From the NCBI GenBank assembly GCA_021443065.1, contig JABUUR010000222.1:1-5539 (forward strand): DNA of 5,539 nt, read 5' to 3'. Under the pieces are notes generated by a model, which worked only from the letters and a program-made list of their open reading frames with translations, was not told the DNA's origin and did not search any database. A program made the translations under genes and the position numbers. Shown here piece by piece: positions 1 to 5,258 of this stretch (within the stretch, counting starts at the first letter, position 1; every line of letters begins with the position of its first letter). The stretch is from Fibrobacter sp. (GTDB lineage Bacteria; Fibrobacterota; Fibrobacteria; Fibrobacterales; Fibrobacteraceae).

Positions 1-58
1 CCTATGGGGTTAAACCCCGGGTGTATTCAATGTTCTACAAAATACGGTGAGAATATAA

Positions 59-83
59 ATAAAAAACAGCCCCTGGGGGGCTG
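59..83 (-). terminator. Intrinsic terminator for the minus-strand genes
   Basis: Read on the minus strand, a 7-bp perfect stem (CAGCCCC pairing with GGGGCTG, plus-strand positions 67-73 and 77-83, three-base loop) is followed at once by six T residues and then ATT. This is the standard layout of a Rho-independent terminator. It lies 64 bases past the stop codon of the 147-452 gene and probably ends the transcript carrying that gene and perhaps the cnoX-like gene upstream. On the plus strand no T tract follows the stem, so it acts in one direction only. Confidence 0.8.
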
Positions 84-102
84 CCTCGTTACAGAATATG
101 GG

Positions 103-131
103 GGTAAACGGCCTACTTAGGTCGGTTTACC
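103..131. other. Inverted repeat between gene end and terminator
   Basis: GGTAAAC (103-109) and GTTTACC (125-131) form a perfect 7-bp stem. An inner CCT/AGG pairing (112-114 with 119-121) is also possible. On the plus strand it is followed by TTTT (132-135), so it could be a weak plus-strand terminator for a gene left of the window. On the minus strand it would be a 3'-UTR hairpin 16 bases after the stop codon of the 147-452 gene. The role is unproven. Confidence 0.4.
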
Positions 132-146
132 TTTTACAAGATTACA

Positions 147-452
147 CTAATTGAAAAGATCCTTGAGAAGCAGGCGGATCGGCTTGGGCAACAGGGAATT
201 GGGAGCCTTTTGTACCCAGACGACGTTTGCACTTTTCCCCTTGATGCTTACGGAGTTTATGAGTTGACGCTGGTTGTTGTAGATGTCGAAACGGACCTCG
301 ATGCGGTCCGGGCGGAAGGACCATCCGGTGGCCCGGTCTTCCCAGTGAAGGATTTCTGGAATGAACACGTAGTCGACTCTTTCCAAATCGCTGTCTTGGA
401 TTTGGTCGATGGTGACCGTGGTGGGAATGACGGAGATGTTTGTGTTTTTCAT
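147..452 (-). CDS. Small DUF4823-like protein, C-terminal half only
   Basis: Encodes 101 residues. The central part (residues about 27-75) contains HWEDRATGWS, then PDRIEV, then SIKGKS, and near the C-terminus SLLPKPIRLLLKDLF. From memory this pattern is typical of DUF4823 proteins, which are normally lipoproteins of about 190-200 residues with a signal peptide and lipobox. Here the signal peptide and first half are missing, so the product is predicted to be cytoplasmic or non-functional. The ATG is well supported by AAGGAG five bases upstream, and no remnant of an N-terminal half is visible in the three minus-strand frames of the preceding gap. It may therefore be a translated short derivative or a decayed gene. 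It lies 184 bases downstream of the cnoX-like gene on the same strand and upstream of a clear terminator. The function of DUF4823 is not known. The coding call is firm, the family call fairly firm. Confidence 0.75.
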   Translation of the reverse strand: MKNTNISVIPTTVTIDQIQDSDLERVDYVFIPEILHWEDRATGWSFRPDRIEVRFDIYNNQRQLINSVSIKGKSANVVWVQKAPNSLLPKPIRLLLKDLFN

Positions 453-457
453 ATTTT

Positions 458-463
458 CTCCTT
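458..463 (-). promoter_or_regulatory. Ribosome binding site deciding the short start
   Basis: Minus-strand AAGGAG sits five bases before the ATG at 452. It is one of the strongest Shine-Dalgarno matches in the window. It supports initiation of the short 101-residue protein rather than reading from a lost upstream start. Confidence 0.7.
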
Positions 464-540
464 AATTTGTTCGTCAAATCAAGATTCATGCTCAGAGGAC
501 GGGATGACATCTGACAGCAGATTGCACACCGCTCATAGAT

Positions 541-636
541 CATGTCTCAAAGCGAAGCGACCTCTCCACCAACTACCAGCAGCCTGTCATCTTTCGTCAT
601 TCGTCTATAGGTGCGCAGCACCGTTCTTTCGTCTTC
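541..636. repeat. Intergenic stretch with short GACGAA-type repeats
   Basis: This lies in the gap between the two minus-strand genes (453-636). Read on the minus strand it holds GACGAAAG twice (plus positions 626-633 and 591-598) and GACGAAT once (599-605). A perfect 5-bp hairpin, GGTGC-GCA-GCACC, lies at 610-622. No open frame, RNA gene or T-tailed terminator is visible in the gap. I recall similar GACGAAAGA-type low-complexity strings between genes in Fibrobacter genomes, but cannot verify that here. It may be a dispersed intergenic repeat or the scar of an old rearrangement. Confidence 0.45.
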
Positions 637-1461
637 CTATATGAACATCATGGTGTTCAACTTCGCGCGAAACTTCCAGGTGAGTTCGTGCTTGGGACCC
701 AATACGCCGAACAGGGTGAGCATAGCCTTTTTGGCGGCGCTATCGTTCCATTCGGGGGCCTCGACATAGAGGTTCAGGAAAACCTGGAGAGCCTCTTCGA
801 ACTGTTCTGCGGCTGCAAGGCTGCATGCCTCGTGGTAGACGATTGCTTCCTTGCCCTTGACATCTTTTTTTGCGGCTTCGGCATGAAAATCCAGTAGTTC
901 CAGCAGGGATTTTGCCTCTTTGTACTGGTCGTCGGCTTCAGTGAATTTGTTTAAAATTTCCTTGGCTTTTTCGGAGTCGCCCATGCCCAGGCTTGCCTTT
1001 GCCCACAGAAGCAACATTTTTTTGTTGTCGGGATTCTTGGAAAGTGCTTCGTTCAGAAGGGGCAGAGCCTCGTCGAACTGCTTGTTAGCGATTGCCTCCT
1101 GCAGGGCTGTTTCAAAACGTTCTTCGTCGGACACGTAAAACTTTTCAAGGCGCTTTTTCAGTTCGTCTTCGGGAAGGACTCCGGCCAATACGTCTGCAAT
1201 CTGTCCTTTGTCCACAATGTGAACCTCGGGGACGGAACGGACGCGAAATGCCTGGATCAACTGCATGTTGGCGCGGTCGTCGCAACTGACGACGCCCAAG
1301 GTAAAGTCCATGGTGGTGCTGAGTTTGCCCACCAATTGGGCGTAGCCTGCGCAATCGGGATACTCCGCAGAGGAGAAAAGGACTGCCACGGCCCGGGTTT
1401 CGGAGGGCTGGGCGATTTCGGTTTCGAAATTTTCCGGTGTGATTTGTATTACTTTAGCCAT
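637..1461 (-). CDS. cnoX: CnoX/YbbN-like thioredoxin-TPR co-chaperone
   Basis: Encodes 274 residues, close to the E. coli YbbN/CnoX length of about 284. Residues 1-110 form a thioredoxin fold, with the active-site loop YPDC at 34-37 and the conserved cis-proline in RVRSVP (P78). Residues about 113-230 are TPR-like helices (for example FDEALPLLNEAL and FEEALQVFLNLY). The C-terminus, with WNDSAAKKAML, LFGVLG and FRAKLN, matches the TPR_20 end of this family. In E. coli CnoX holds unfolded proteins and protects them from over-oxidation by mixed disulfides, passing them to GroEL and DnaK. Here the first active-site cysteine is Tyr and only C37 remains, so a dithiol oxidoreductase role is unlikely. 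That resembles E. coli, which has SQHC. Other cysteines are C60 and C213. The start is set at the ATG at 1461 because the thioredoxin domain begins there. The 29 extra residues of a longer frame would run across the divergent promoter. No Shine-Dalgarno is seen, and TATATT lies six bases upstream. Confidence 0.82.
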   Translation of the reverse strand: MAKVIQITPENFETEIAQPSETRAVAVLFSSAEYPDCAGYAQLVGKLSTTMDFTLGVVSCDDRANMQLIQAFRVRSVPEVHIVDKGQIADVLAGVLPEDELKKRLEKFYVSDEERFETALQEAIANKQFDEALPLLNEALSKNPDNKKMLLLWAKASLGMGDSEKAKEILNKFTEADDQYKEAKSLLELLDFHAEAAKKDVKGKEAIVYHEACSLAAAEQFEEALQVFLNLYVEAPEWNDSAAKKAMLTLFGVLGPKHELTWKFRAKLNTMMFI

Positions 1462-1494
1462 GCCGCAAATATACTTTTTTTTATATTGGAGGGT
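1462..1494. promoter_or_regulatory. Compact divergent promoter region, possibly leaderless
   Basis: Only 33 bases separate the two divergent start codons. On the plus strand TATATT (1482-1487) lies seven bases before the ATG at 1495. On the minus strand TATATT (1473 down to 1468) lies six bases before the ATG at 1461. If these are -10 hexamers, both transcripts would begin at or next to the ATG, that is, be leaderless. No convincing -35 element was found for either direction, so the call rests on the hexamers and their matched spacing. An alternative for the plus gene is GGAGGG (1488-1493) acting as a ribosome site, but it is only one base from the ATG. Confidence 0.5.
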
Positions 1495-2016
1495 ATGAGT
1501 CAATGTCCATATTGCAAGTCCCAGGTTACAGAAGTCAAGATTCCCCATCTTGATTTACGCATTTGCCCCCAGTGCTTTTCCACCTTTTTCCCTTGTGACC
1601 AGACCATGGCTTTCCGTTCCGATTTGACGGACAAGTCCCGGGAACTTTGGCACAAGGCCTTGGTGGCAAAGAGCGTGCAGGACCCGATTTGCGAAAACGT
1701 CTGTTGCATTGACCATGGGGTACCCCTGGTAGAAGGTAAGTTGCCTGATTATGGCACAGATGGCAAGGTGACGACATGCTGCAAGATGTTCCACCTTACG
1801 CCCTCCATGACGGCGGCTTTGCTGCAACGTACCTTGGAACACCCTTTTCAGGTGCCGGGCAAGGAGGGCAAGCATCATTATTTCTTTATTCGTTGGCTGT
1901 TTAATCTGGTAGACAAGATTGTCGGAGACAAGATGCCCGAAGAAGATCCAATGGACTTGCTGCAGTACAACTTACGTTTGAAACCCATCCTTGAACCCGA
2001 TAACGATAATGCGTAA
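1495..2016 (+). CDS. Cysteine-rich zinc-ribbon protein, first gene of operon
   Basis: Encodes 173 residues with no signal peptide or membrane helix, so it is probably cytoplasmic. The N-terminus is a zinc ribbon with C4-x2-C7 and C24-x2-C27 (CPYC and CPQC, 16 residues between), resembling TFIIB-type ribbons. A further Cys (C34) follows. A second Cys/His cluster comes later: C66, C70-C71, H74, then C95-C96 and H100 (TCCKMFH), which could bind a second metal. The remaining C-terminal part (about 101-173) is not recognised. The ATG at 1495 places the ribbon at the extreme N-terminus. In-frame reading further upstream is antisense to cnoX. The stop overlaps the next gene by eight bases, so it is probably co-translated with the membrane proteins. 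The role is unknown: a metal-dependent regulator or a cytoplasmic partner of the downstream membrane complex are both possible. Confidence 0.75.
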   Translation: MSQCPYCKSQVTEVKIPHLDLRICPQCFSTFFPCDQTMAFRSDLTDKSRELWHKALVAKSVQDPICENVCCIDHGVPLVEGKLPDYGTDGKVTTCCKMFHLTPSMTAALLQRTLEHPFQVPGKEGKHHYFFIRWLFNLVDKIVGDKMPEEDPMDLLQYNLRLKPILEPDNDNA

Positions 2017-2740
2017 AACTTATGCAATCCTTGCTTTGATAGCAGCACTTGTGGTGGGTGTCTACCTGGCCTTGCCCAAGGGCGATTTTGTGGAATCTGT
2101 CTTTCCGCTAGAAAAAACAGCCTCTGTGCTTGCCTACGACGATAAGTCGGATGGCGGCTCCTCTGATGTTCGGCTGGAGGCCGGGGACTCCCTGCTCAGT
2201 TTTTCTTGCAACCTAGGCCTTGATACGGCGCGAGGCGCCTGGTGCGGTCTCGTATTTGACTTGAGTCAAGGTGACGAAAGGGAGTATCGCAACTGGACCT
2301 TTGTGGATTCCGTTGTGCTGGATGTGGATGCTCACGGCACAAAGGAAATTTTAATGAAGATCTGGACTTACGATCCGGATGTGACGAAACTGGATGAGCC
2401 TAGAACCTTCAAACTCTTGCTAAAGGAAATTCCTCTTGCAGAAGGTTTCCAGCATTTGGTAATCCCCATGGAGCAGTTCTATACGCCGGATTTCTGGTTT
2501 ACCGACGGAAATATCGACCCGTCCATGGACCGCCGCCATCAGGAGGCTGTTGCCCGAGTGGAAATTGCCCCGGGCTGGAATCAAGAACGGGGTCGGGAAT
2601 TTTCCTTGAAATTCCATGGCATCTCCGCCAAAGGCATCAGCAATTTTGGTTTTGGCGTAGTATTGTTTATTATTCTCACATTGACTATTGTGGCCATCGG
2701 TCGCAAGCATTCTGACGACAAGAAACCCGACGGAAAATAA
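2009..2740 (+). CDS. Membrane protein with large ectodomain, paralogue 1
   Basis: Encodes 243 residues: a hydrophobic helix at about 5-22, an extracytoplasmic domain at about 25-210, a second helix at about 212-230 and a short charged tail (GRKHSDDKKPDGK). Both ends should face the cytoplasm. The ectodomain looks like an all-beta, carbohydrate-binding-like or sensor fold: GG at 49-50, GDS at 59-61, FVDSVVLDV at 98-106, and KIWTYDP at 117-123. No enzymatic motif is seen. The next gene encodes a paralogue that aligns in the same register from the first residue, which supports the ATG at 2009 over a TTG 18 bases upstream. That ATG overlaps the previous gene by eight bases and has no clear Shine-Dalgarno, so coupling is likely. 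I do not recognise a named family. It could be a ligand-binding or accessory subunit for the permease at the operon end. Confidence 0.75.
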   Translation: MRKTYAILALIAALVVGVYLALPKGDFVESVFPLEKTASVLAYDDKSDGGSSDVRLEAGDSLLSFSCNLGLDTARGAWCGLVFDLSQGDEREYRNWTFVDSVVLDVDAHGTKEILMKIWTYDPDVTKLDEPRTFKLLLKEIPLAEGFQHLVIPMEQFYTPDFWFTDGNIDPSMDRRHQEAVARVEIAPGWNQERGREFSLKFHGISAKGISNFGFGVVLFIILTLTIVAIGRKHSDDKKPDGK

Positions 2741-2741
2741 C

Positions 2742-3464
2742 TTGAGAAAATTTGCCGTATCCACTTTTCTGTTTTTGCTGTTGCTCGTCTTATGGGCGGT
2801 GGTGCTTGCTGTTTTTCGCGGGAATGAACAGGTTCTTTTCCCGGATTGCGCCTACGAGGTTTATGCCCTGACGGATGGCGAAGTGGGTGGCTTTTCCACC
2901 AGTGAACTTGCCCGCGGTGATTCCGAAATTACGGCTGCGGTAAACGTGCGCTCGGGTATGGCGTACCCTTATGCGGGAATCGGTTTTAACTTGATGTCTG
3001 TTGGCAACAGGCCTGCGACAGGATTCTTTGACTTTTCCAGGTTCGATTCCGTGGAGGTGATTGCAGAAACGGGCCGCATGCGCAACGTGTCTGTCCGCAT
3101 TTTGACCCACGACCCTGTCTACAGCAAGGACAATGTTTACGGTTCTTACCGCCCGCTGCAGAAATCTTTTGCGGTATCTAATGGGGGCGTAAAAATGTCC
3201 CTTCATGAGCTGAATGTCCCGGACCGCTGGTTTGCGGCCTTGGGGCTGGAAGAAAACGATGGGCTTAAATACTACGGCCGCGGAGTGATTCTTGAAGTTT
3301 TTAACGGGGAAGGAACCCTGCTGGGGATTCCCGACGAGATCAAGTTGCAGGGCATTCGGCTGTGGGGCGAAAAACATGCTTTTGTCAGTACTATGTATGC
3401 CTTGCTTGTCATTTTGGCTTTAACATGGATTGCATCGATAGTTTATATAAGGAGGCGTAAATGA
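2742..3464 (+). CDS. Membrane protein with large ectodomain, paralogue 2
   Basis: Encodes 240 residues from a TTG start: helix at about 5-25, ectodomain about 28-212, second helix about 214-235, then a basic IRRRK tail. It is a diverged copy of the preceding protein. Both begin MRK, both have GG at 49-50, L56 and GDS at 59-61, and both carry FP near 33, FDSV/VDSV near 100, and an RILTHDP/KIWTYDP motif near 120. This fixed spacing argues for the TTG at 2742, one base after the previous stop, over the ATG at 2688, which would add 18 residues and overlap the previous gene. The site before TTG is weak (GGAAAA), so coupling is likely. The stop overlaps the permease ATG as ATGA. The function is unknown, and no catalytic motif is visible. 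A heteromeric pair with its paralogue is a reasonable inference. Confidence 0.72.
   Translation: MRKFAVSTFLFLLLLVLWAVVLAVFRGNEQVLFPDCAYEVYALTDGEVGGFSTSELARGDSEITAAVNVRSGMAYPYAGIGFNLMSVGNRPATGFFDFSRFDSVEVIAETGRMRNVSVRILTHDPVYSKDNVYGSYRPLQKSFAVSNGGVKMSLHELNVPDRWFAALGLEENDGLKYYGRGVILEVFNGEGTLLGIPDEIKLQGIRLWGEKHAFVSTMYALLVILALTWIASIVYIRRRK
3449..3455 (+). promoter_or_regulatory. Strong ribosome binding site for the permease gene
   Basis: AAGGAGG lies five bases before the ATG at 3461, inside the last codons of the previous gene (its Arg-Arg codons). It is the only strong Shine-Dalgarno in the operon. This suggests the permease can be translated independently while the upstream junctions rely on coupling. 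Confidence 0.75.
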
Positions 3465-4609
3465 GACGTGCGTGGACCATAGACAGGATTATGCAGAACC
3501 TTATCGTGGTTCTTGGAATCGGGGGATTGTTGTGGTGCCTTAACTATTTGAGCGGTGTGCTGTTCCCGTTCTTTGCAGCCTTTTTGCTGGCGTACATTTT
3601 GGACCCCCTGGTCTGCAAATTGCAAGGAAAGGTAAAGCATAGGATTGTTGCCGTAATCGTGGTGCTGATTGCCATGGCCCTTGTAGTGACTGGTGCCGGC
3701 TATTTCTTTATTCCCATGGTTGTCGATGAAATTCGCCATCTGGGTGAGCTTATTCCAAAGATGTTCAGTGACTCTGTATGGACGCGCAGAATTTCCACCT
3801 TTATTCCCGCAGATACATGGACCTATGTCAAGGGGATGATTTCTTGGGACAAGGTCGCCGAAACCATGAAGAGTCTGGATTTTTGGAAATCAGCGCAGTC
3901 CGTTGCAGACAAAGTATTGCCGGGCGCCTGGGGAATCCTTTCAAAGACCACCGGCGTTGTGGCTTGGTTGTCCGGTGGTGCCTTGATTTTTATGTACCTG
4001 GTTTTCATTATGCTAGATATGCCTAAGCTTCGTCGGGGCATTGTTAGTTTGTTTCCAAAGAAGTATAAGACGGATTTGTACGGTTTTAGTTCCGAAGTCG
4101 ACAAGTTCATGGGCAGCTATTTCCGTGCCCAGTCCTTGGTCGCCCTAAGCGTGGGAATCCTTTATGCAATAGGCTTTGGAGTCATTGGACTGCCTATGGG
4201 GGTCGCCTTTGGTTTGTTCTCCGGCGCGTTGAACATGATTCCCTACTTGCAGTTGACGACCATTCCTCTGGCTCTTCTTTTGGCTGTGGTTTATGCACTG
4301 GATACGGGTATGCCATTCTGGGAAGTGGCTCTGATTGTGCTTGCCATTTACGCCGTAGTCCAAGTGATACAGGACTTTTTCTTGGTTCCAAAGATTGTAG
4401 GCTCCTCCATGGACTTGCCGCCCGTGGGCATTTTGCTTTCCCTTTCAATCTGGGGCAAACTGCTGGGGTTCCTGGGCTTGATCGTTGCGATTCCGTTCAC
4501 TTGCATTTGTCTTGTGTACCTGGAAAAGATTCAAAAGAAGGCCGACGCAATTGCCGAGGACGAGGCTGGCCCAAGCCTTGACGGGGGCGGACCTAGCCTG
4601 GAGGCTTGA
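3461..4609 (+). CDS. AI-2E (PerM/TqsA) family membrane transporter
   Basis: Encodes 382 residues, usual for the AI-2E family (PF01594, formerly UPF0118). Hydrophobic segments lie at about 12-50 (two helices), 61-86, 165-186, 222-258, 264-281, 286-310 and 321-352. A mostly soluble stretch (about 88-160) sits between helices 3 and 4, as is normal for the family. Family landmarks include SYFRAQSLVALSVG (219-232), GLPMGVAFGLFSGALNMIPY (243-262) and the DFFLVPKIVG...LPPVGILLSLSIWG block (305-332). Characterised members export AI-2 (E. coli TqsA) or act as Na+/Li+-H+ antiporters; the substrate cannot be told from sequence. The tail (about 360-382) is acidic and Gly/Pro-rich, with GPSL twice. The ATG has an excellent ribosome site and overlaps the previous stop by four bases. 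It is the last gene of the operon, and no clear T-tailed hairpin was found after it. Confidence 0.9.
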   Translation: MRRAWTIDRIMQNLIVVLGIGGLLWCLNYLSGVLFPFFAAFLLAYILDPLVCKLQGKVKHRIVAVIVVLIAMALVVTGAGYFFIPMVVDEIRHLGELIPKMFSDSVWTRRISTFIPADTWTYVKGMISWDKVAETMKSLDFWKSAQSVADKVLPGAWGILSKTTGVVAWLSGGALIFMYLVFIMLDMPKLRRGIVSLFPKKYKTDLYGFSSEVDKFMGSYFRAQSLVALSVGILYAIGFGVIGLPMGVAFGLFSGALNMIPYLQLTTIPLALLLAVVYALDTGMPFWEVALIVLAIYAVVQVIQDFFLVPKIVGSSMDLPPVGILLSLSIWGKLLGFLGLIVAIPFTCICLVYLEKIQKKADAIAEDEAGPSLDGGGPSLEA

Positions 4610-4679
4610 TTTCTTATGGGCCCCCAAAAGTTCACTTGTTTAAAATGTGTCGAATTTTTTGCAACTTTTTTAAAAAGTG

Positions 4680-4710
4680 TTGAACTAATTAACGAAAAAA
4701 AAAGTATAAT
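4680..4710 (+). promoter_or_regulatory. Promoter of the HU gene
   Basis: A perfect TATAAT (4705-4710) is preceded by an A-rich run (4695-4703) and by TTGAAC (4680-4685) at 19-base spacing, slightly longer than ideal. The predicted start near 4717 gives a leader of about 32 bases containing AAGGAG (4737-4742), six bases from the ATG. Upstream, 4640-4676 is very A/T-rich with T and A tracts, which would suit an UP-type activating element for a highly expressed gene. Confidence 0.65.
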
Positions 4711-4748
4711 AAAGTCATAAATTCTTAAACCAACTCAAGGAGTTAAAA

Positions 4749-5093
4749 ATGAATAAGCAAGAATTGATCGAAGCTATCCTCGCCAACAAGGAAGCTGGCA
4801 TTGAATCCAAGGCTGCTGCTGGCCGCGCTCTCGATGCAGTGCTCGATGCAATCGCCGCTGGCGTAAAGAAGGACGGCAACGTTCAGCTTATCGGTTTCGG
4901 TACTTTCGCTGTTAAGTCTCGTGCTGCTCGCGAAGGCCGCAATCCTCTCACCGGCGAAAAGATCAAGATCGCCGCTTCCAAGACTGTCAGCTTCAAGGCT
5001 GGCGCTGCTCTCAAGGGCTCCGTGGCTGCCAAGAAGGCTGCTCCTGCCAAGAAGGCTGCAGCTCCTGCCAAGAAGGCTGCCAAGAAGAAGTAA
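4749..5093 (+). CDS. HU-family DNA-binding protein with Lys/Ala-rich tail
   Basis: Encodes 114 residues, against about 90 for typical HU. Residues 1-92 are a complete HU fold: an N-terminal helical dimerisation part, the GFGTF signature at 49-53, and the DNA-contacting beta arm around RAAREGRNPLTGEKI (58-72), including the conserved N65-P66 that inserts into the minor groove. Residues 93-114 form a tail of 9 Lys, 11 Ala and 2 Pro arranged as repeated PAKKAA units, like eukaryotic histone H1 tails. Such a tail should be disordered and bind DNA non-specifically. HU compacts the nucleoid and bends DNA as a dimer. The DNA for the tail contains a perfect 20-bp direct repeat (5040-5059 and 5061-5080), a spot prone to length change. 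The gene uses a narrow codon set (GCT, AAG, GGC), fitting high expression. It has its own promoter, a good Shine-Dalgarno and a terminator, so it is a single-gene unit. Whether it is HU-alpha, HU-beta or another paralogue cannot be told. Confidence 0.95.
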   Translation: MNKQELIEAILANKEAGIESKAAAGRALDAVLDAIAAGVKKDGNVQLIGFGTFAVKSRAAREGRNPLTGEKIKIAASKTVSFKAGAALKGSVAAKKAAPAKKAAAPAKKAAKKK

Positions 5094-5111
5094 TTTCGAG
5101 GCTATCTTTGC

Positions 5112-5140
5112 AAAAAAAGACCTGCTCTGCAGGTCTTTTT
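5112..5140 (+). terminator. Intrinsic terminator of the HU gene
   Basis: GACCTGC (5119-5125) pairs with GCAGGTC (5129-5135) around a three-base loop, extended by A5114-5118 pairing with T5136-5140. A T5 tract follows, then GTGTTT. It starts 18 bases after the HU stop codon. The seven-A run on the left side means it could also stop transcription coming from the right on the minus strand. Confidence 0.92.
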
Positions 5141-5189
5141 GTGTTTGGAGCGAAATGTACTCTTTGAATTCGTTGTTCTCTAAATTACT

Positions 5190-5218
5190 TTGACGGAAAA
5201 GGGAAATTTTTTTATATA
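5190..5218 (+). promoter_or_regulatory. Sigma70-type promoter of the lipoprotein gene
   Basis: TTGACG (5190-5195) and TATATA (5213-5218) are separated by exactly 17 bases, close to the consensus in both boxes and spacing. A T-rich run (5207-5213) lies just before the -10. The predicted start is near 5225, leaving a leader of about 34 bases. Confidence 0.75.
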
Positions 5219-5221
5219 AGA

Positions 5222-5236
5222 TGTTGATACTCAACA
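5222..5236 (+). promoter_or_regulatory. Palindrome at the predicted transcript start
   Basis: TGTTGA and TCAACA form a perfect 6-bp inverted repeat around TAC. It lies at the predicted +1 of the lipoprotein promoter, so it could be an operator for a dimeric repressor or a 5' stabilising hairpin in the leader. With one small copy, chance cannot be excluded. Confidence 0.35.
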
Positions 5237-5258
5237 AGATTTGAAAAGGGGATGTAAA

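Noticed and set aside
6..18. GGGGTT-A-AACCCC palindrome as part of a tRNA or terminator
   Set aside because: No cloverleaf can be built around it and no T tract follows on either strand.
1..120. Open reading from the left edge on the plus strand ending at TAG (118-120)
   Set aside because: About 39 codons with no domain. It passes straight through the minus-strand terminator hairpin and its A tract, so it is most likely non-coding.
210..644. Plus-strand open frame antisense to the DUF4823-like gene
   Set aside because: The minus-strand gene has a recognisable family motif, a strong ribosome site and a terminator. The antisense product resembles nothing and runs into the repeat-bearing gap.
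2790..3377. 195-codon minus-strand open frame inside paralogue 2
   Set aside because: It is a shadow of the plus-strand gene, whose reading is confirmed by paralogy with the preceding gene, membrane helices and tight operon junctions.
4626..4678. Possible terminator after the permease gene (AAAAGTT with AACTTTT, or the ACTTTTT/AAAAAGT palindrome)
   Set aside because: The stems are all A/T-rich, with either a loop of about 30 bases or almost none, and there is no G/C core. An A/T-rich promoter-upstream region explains the pattern as well.
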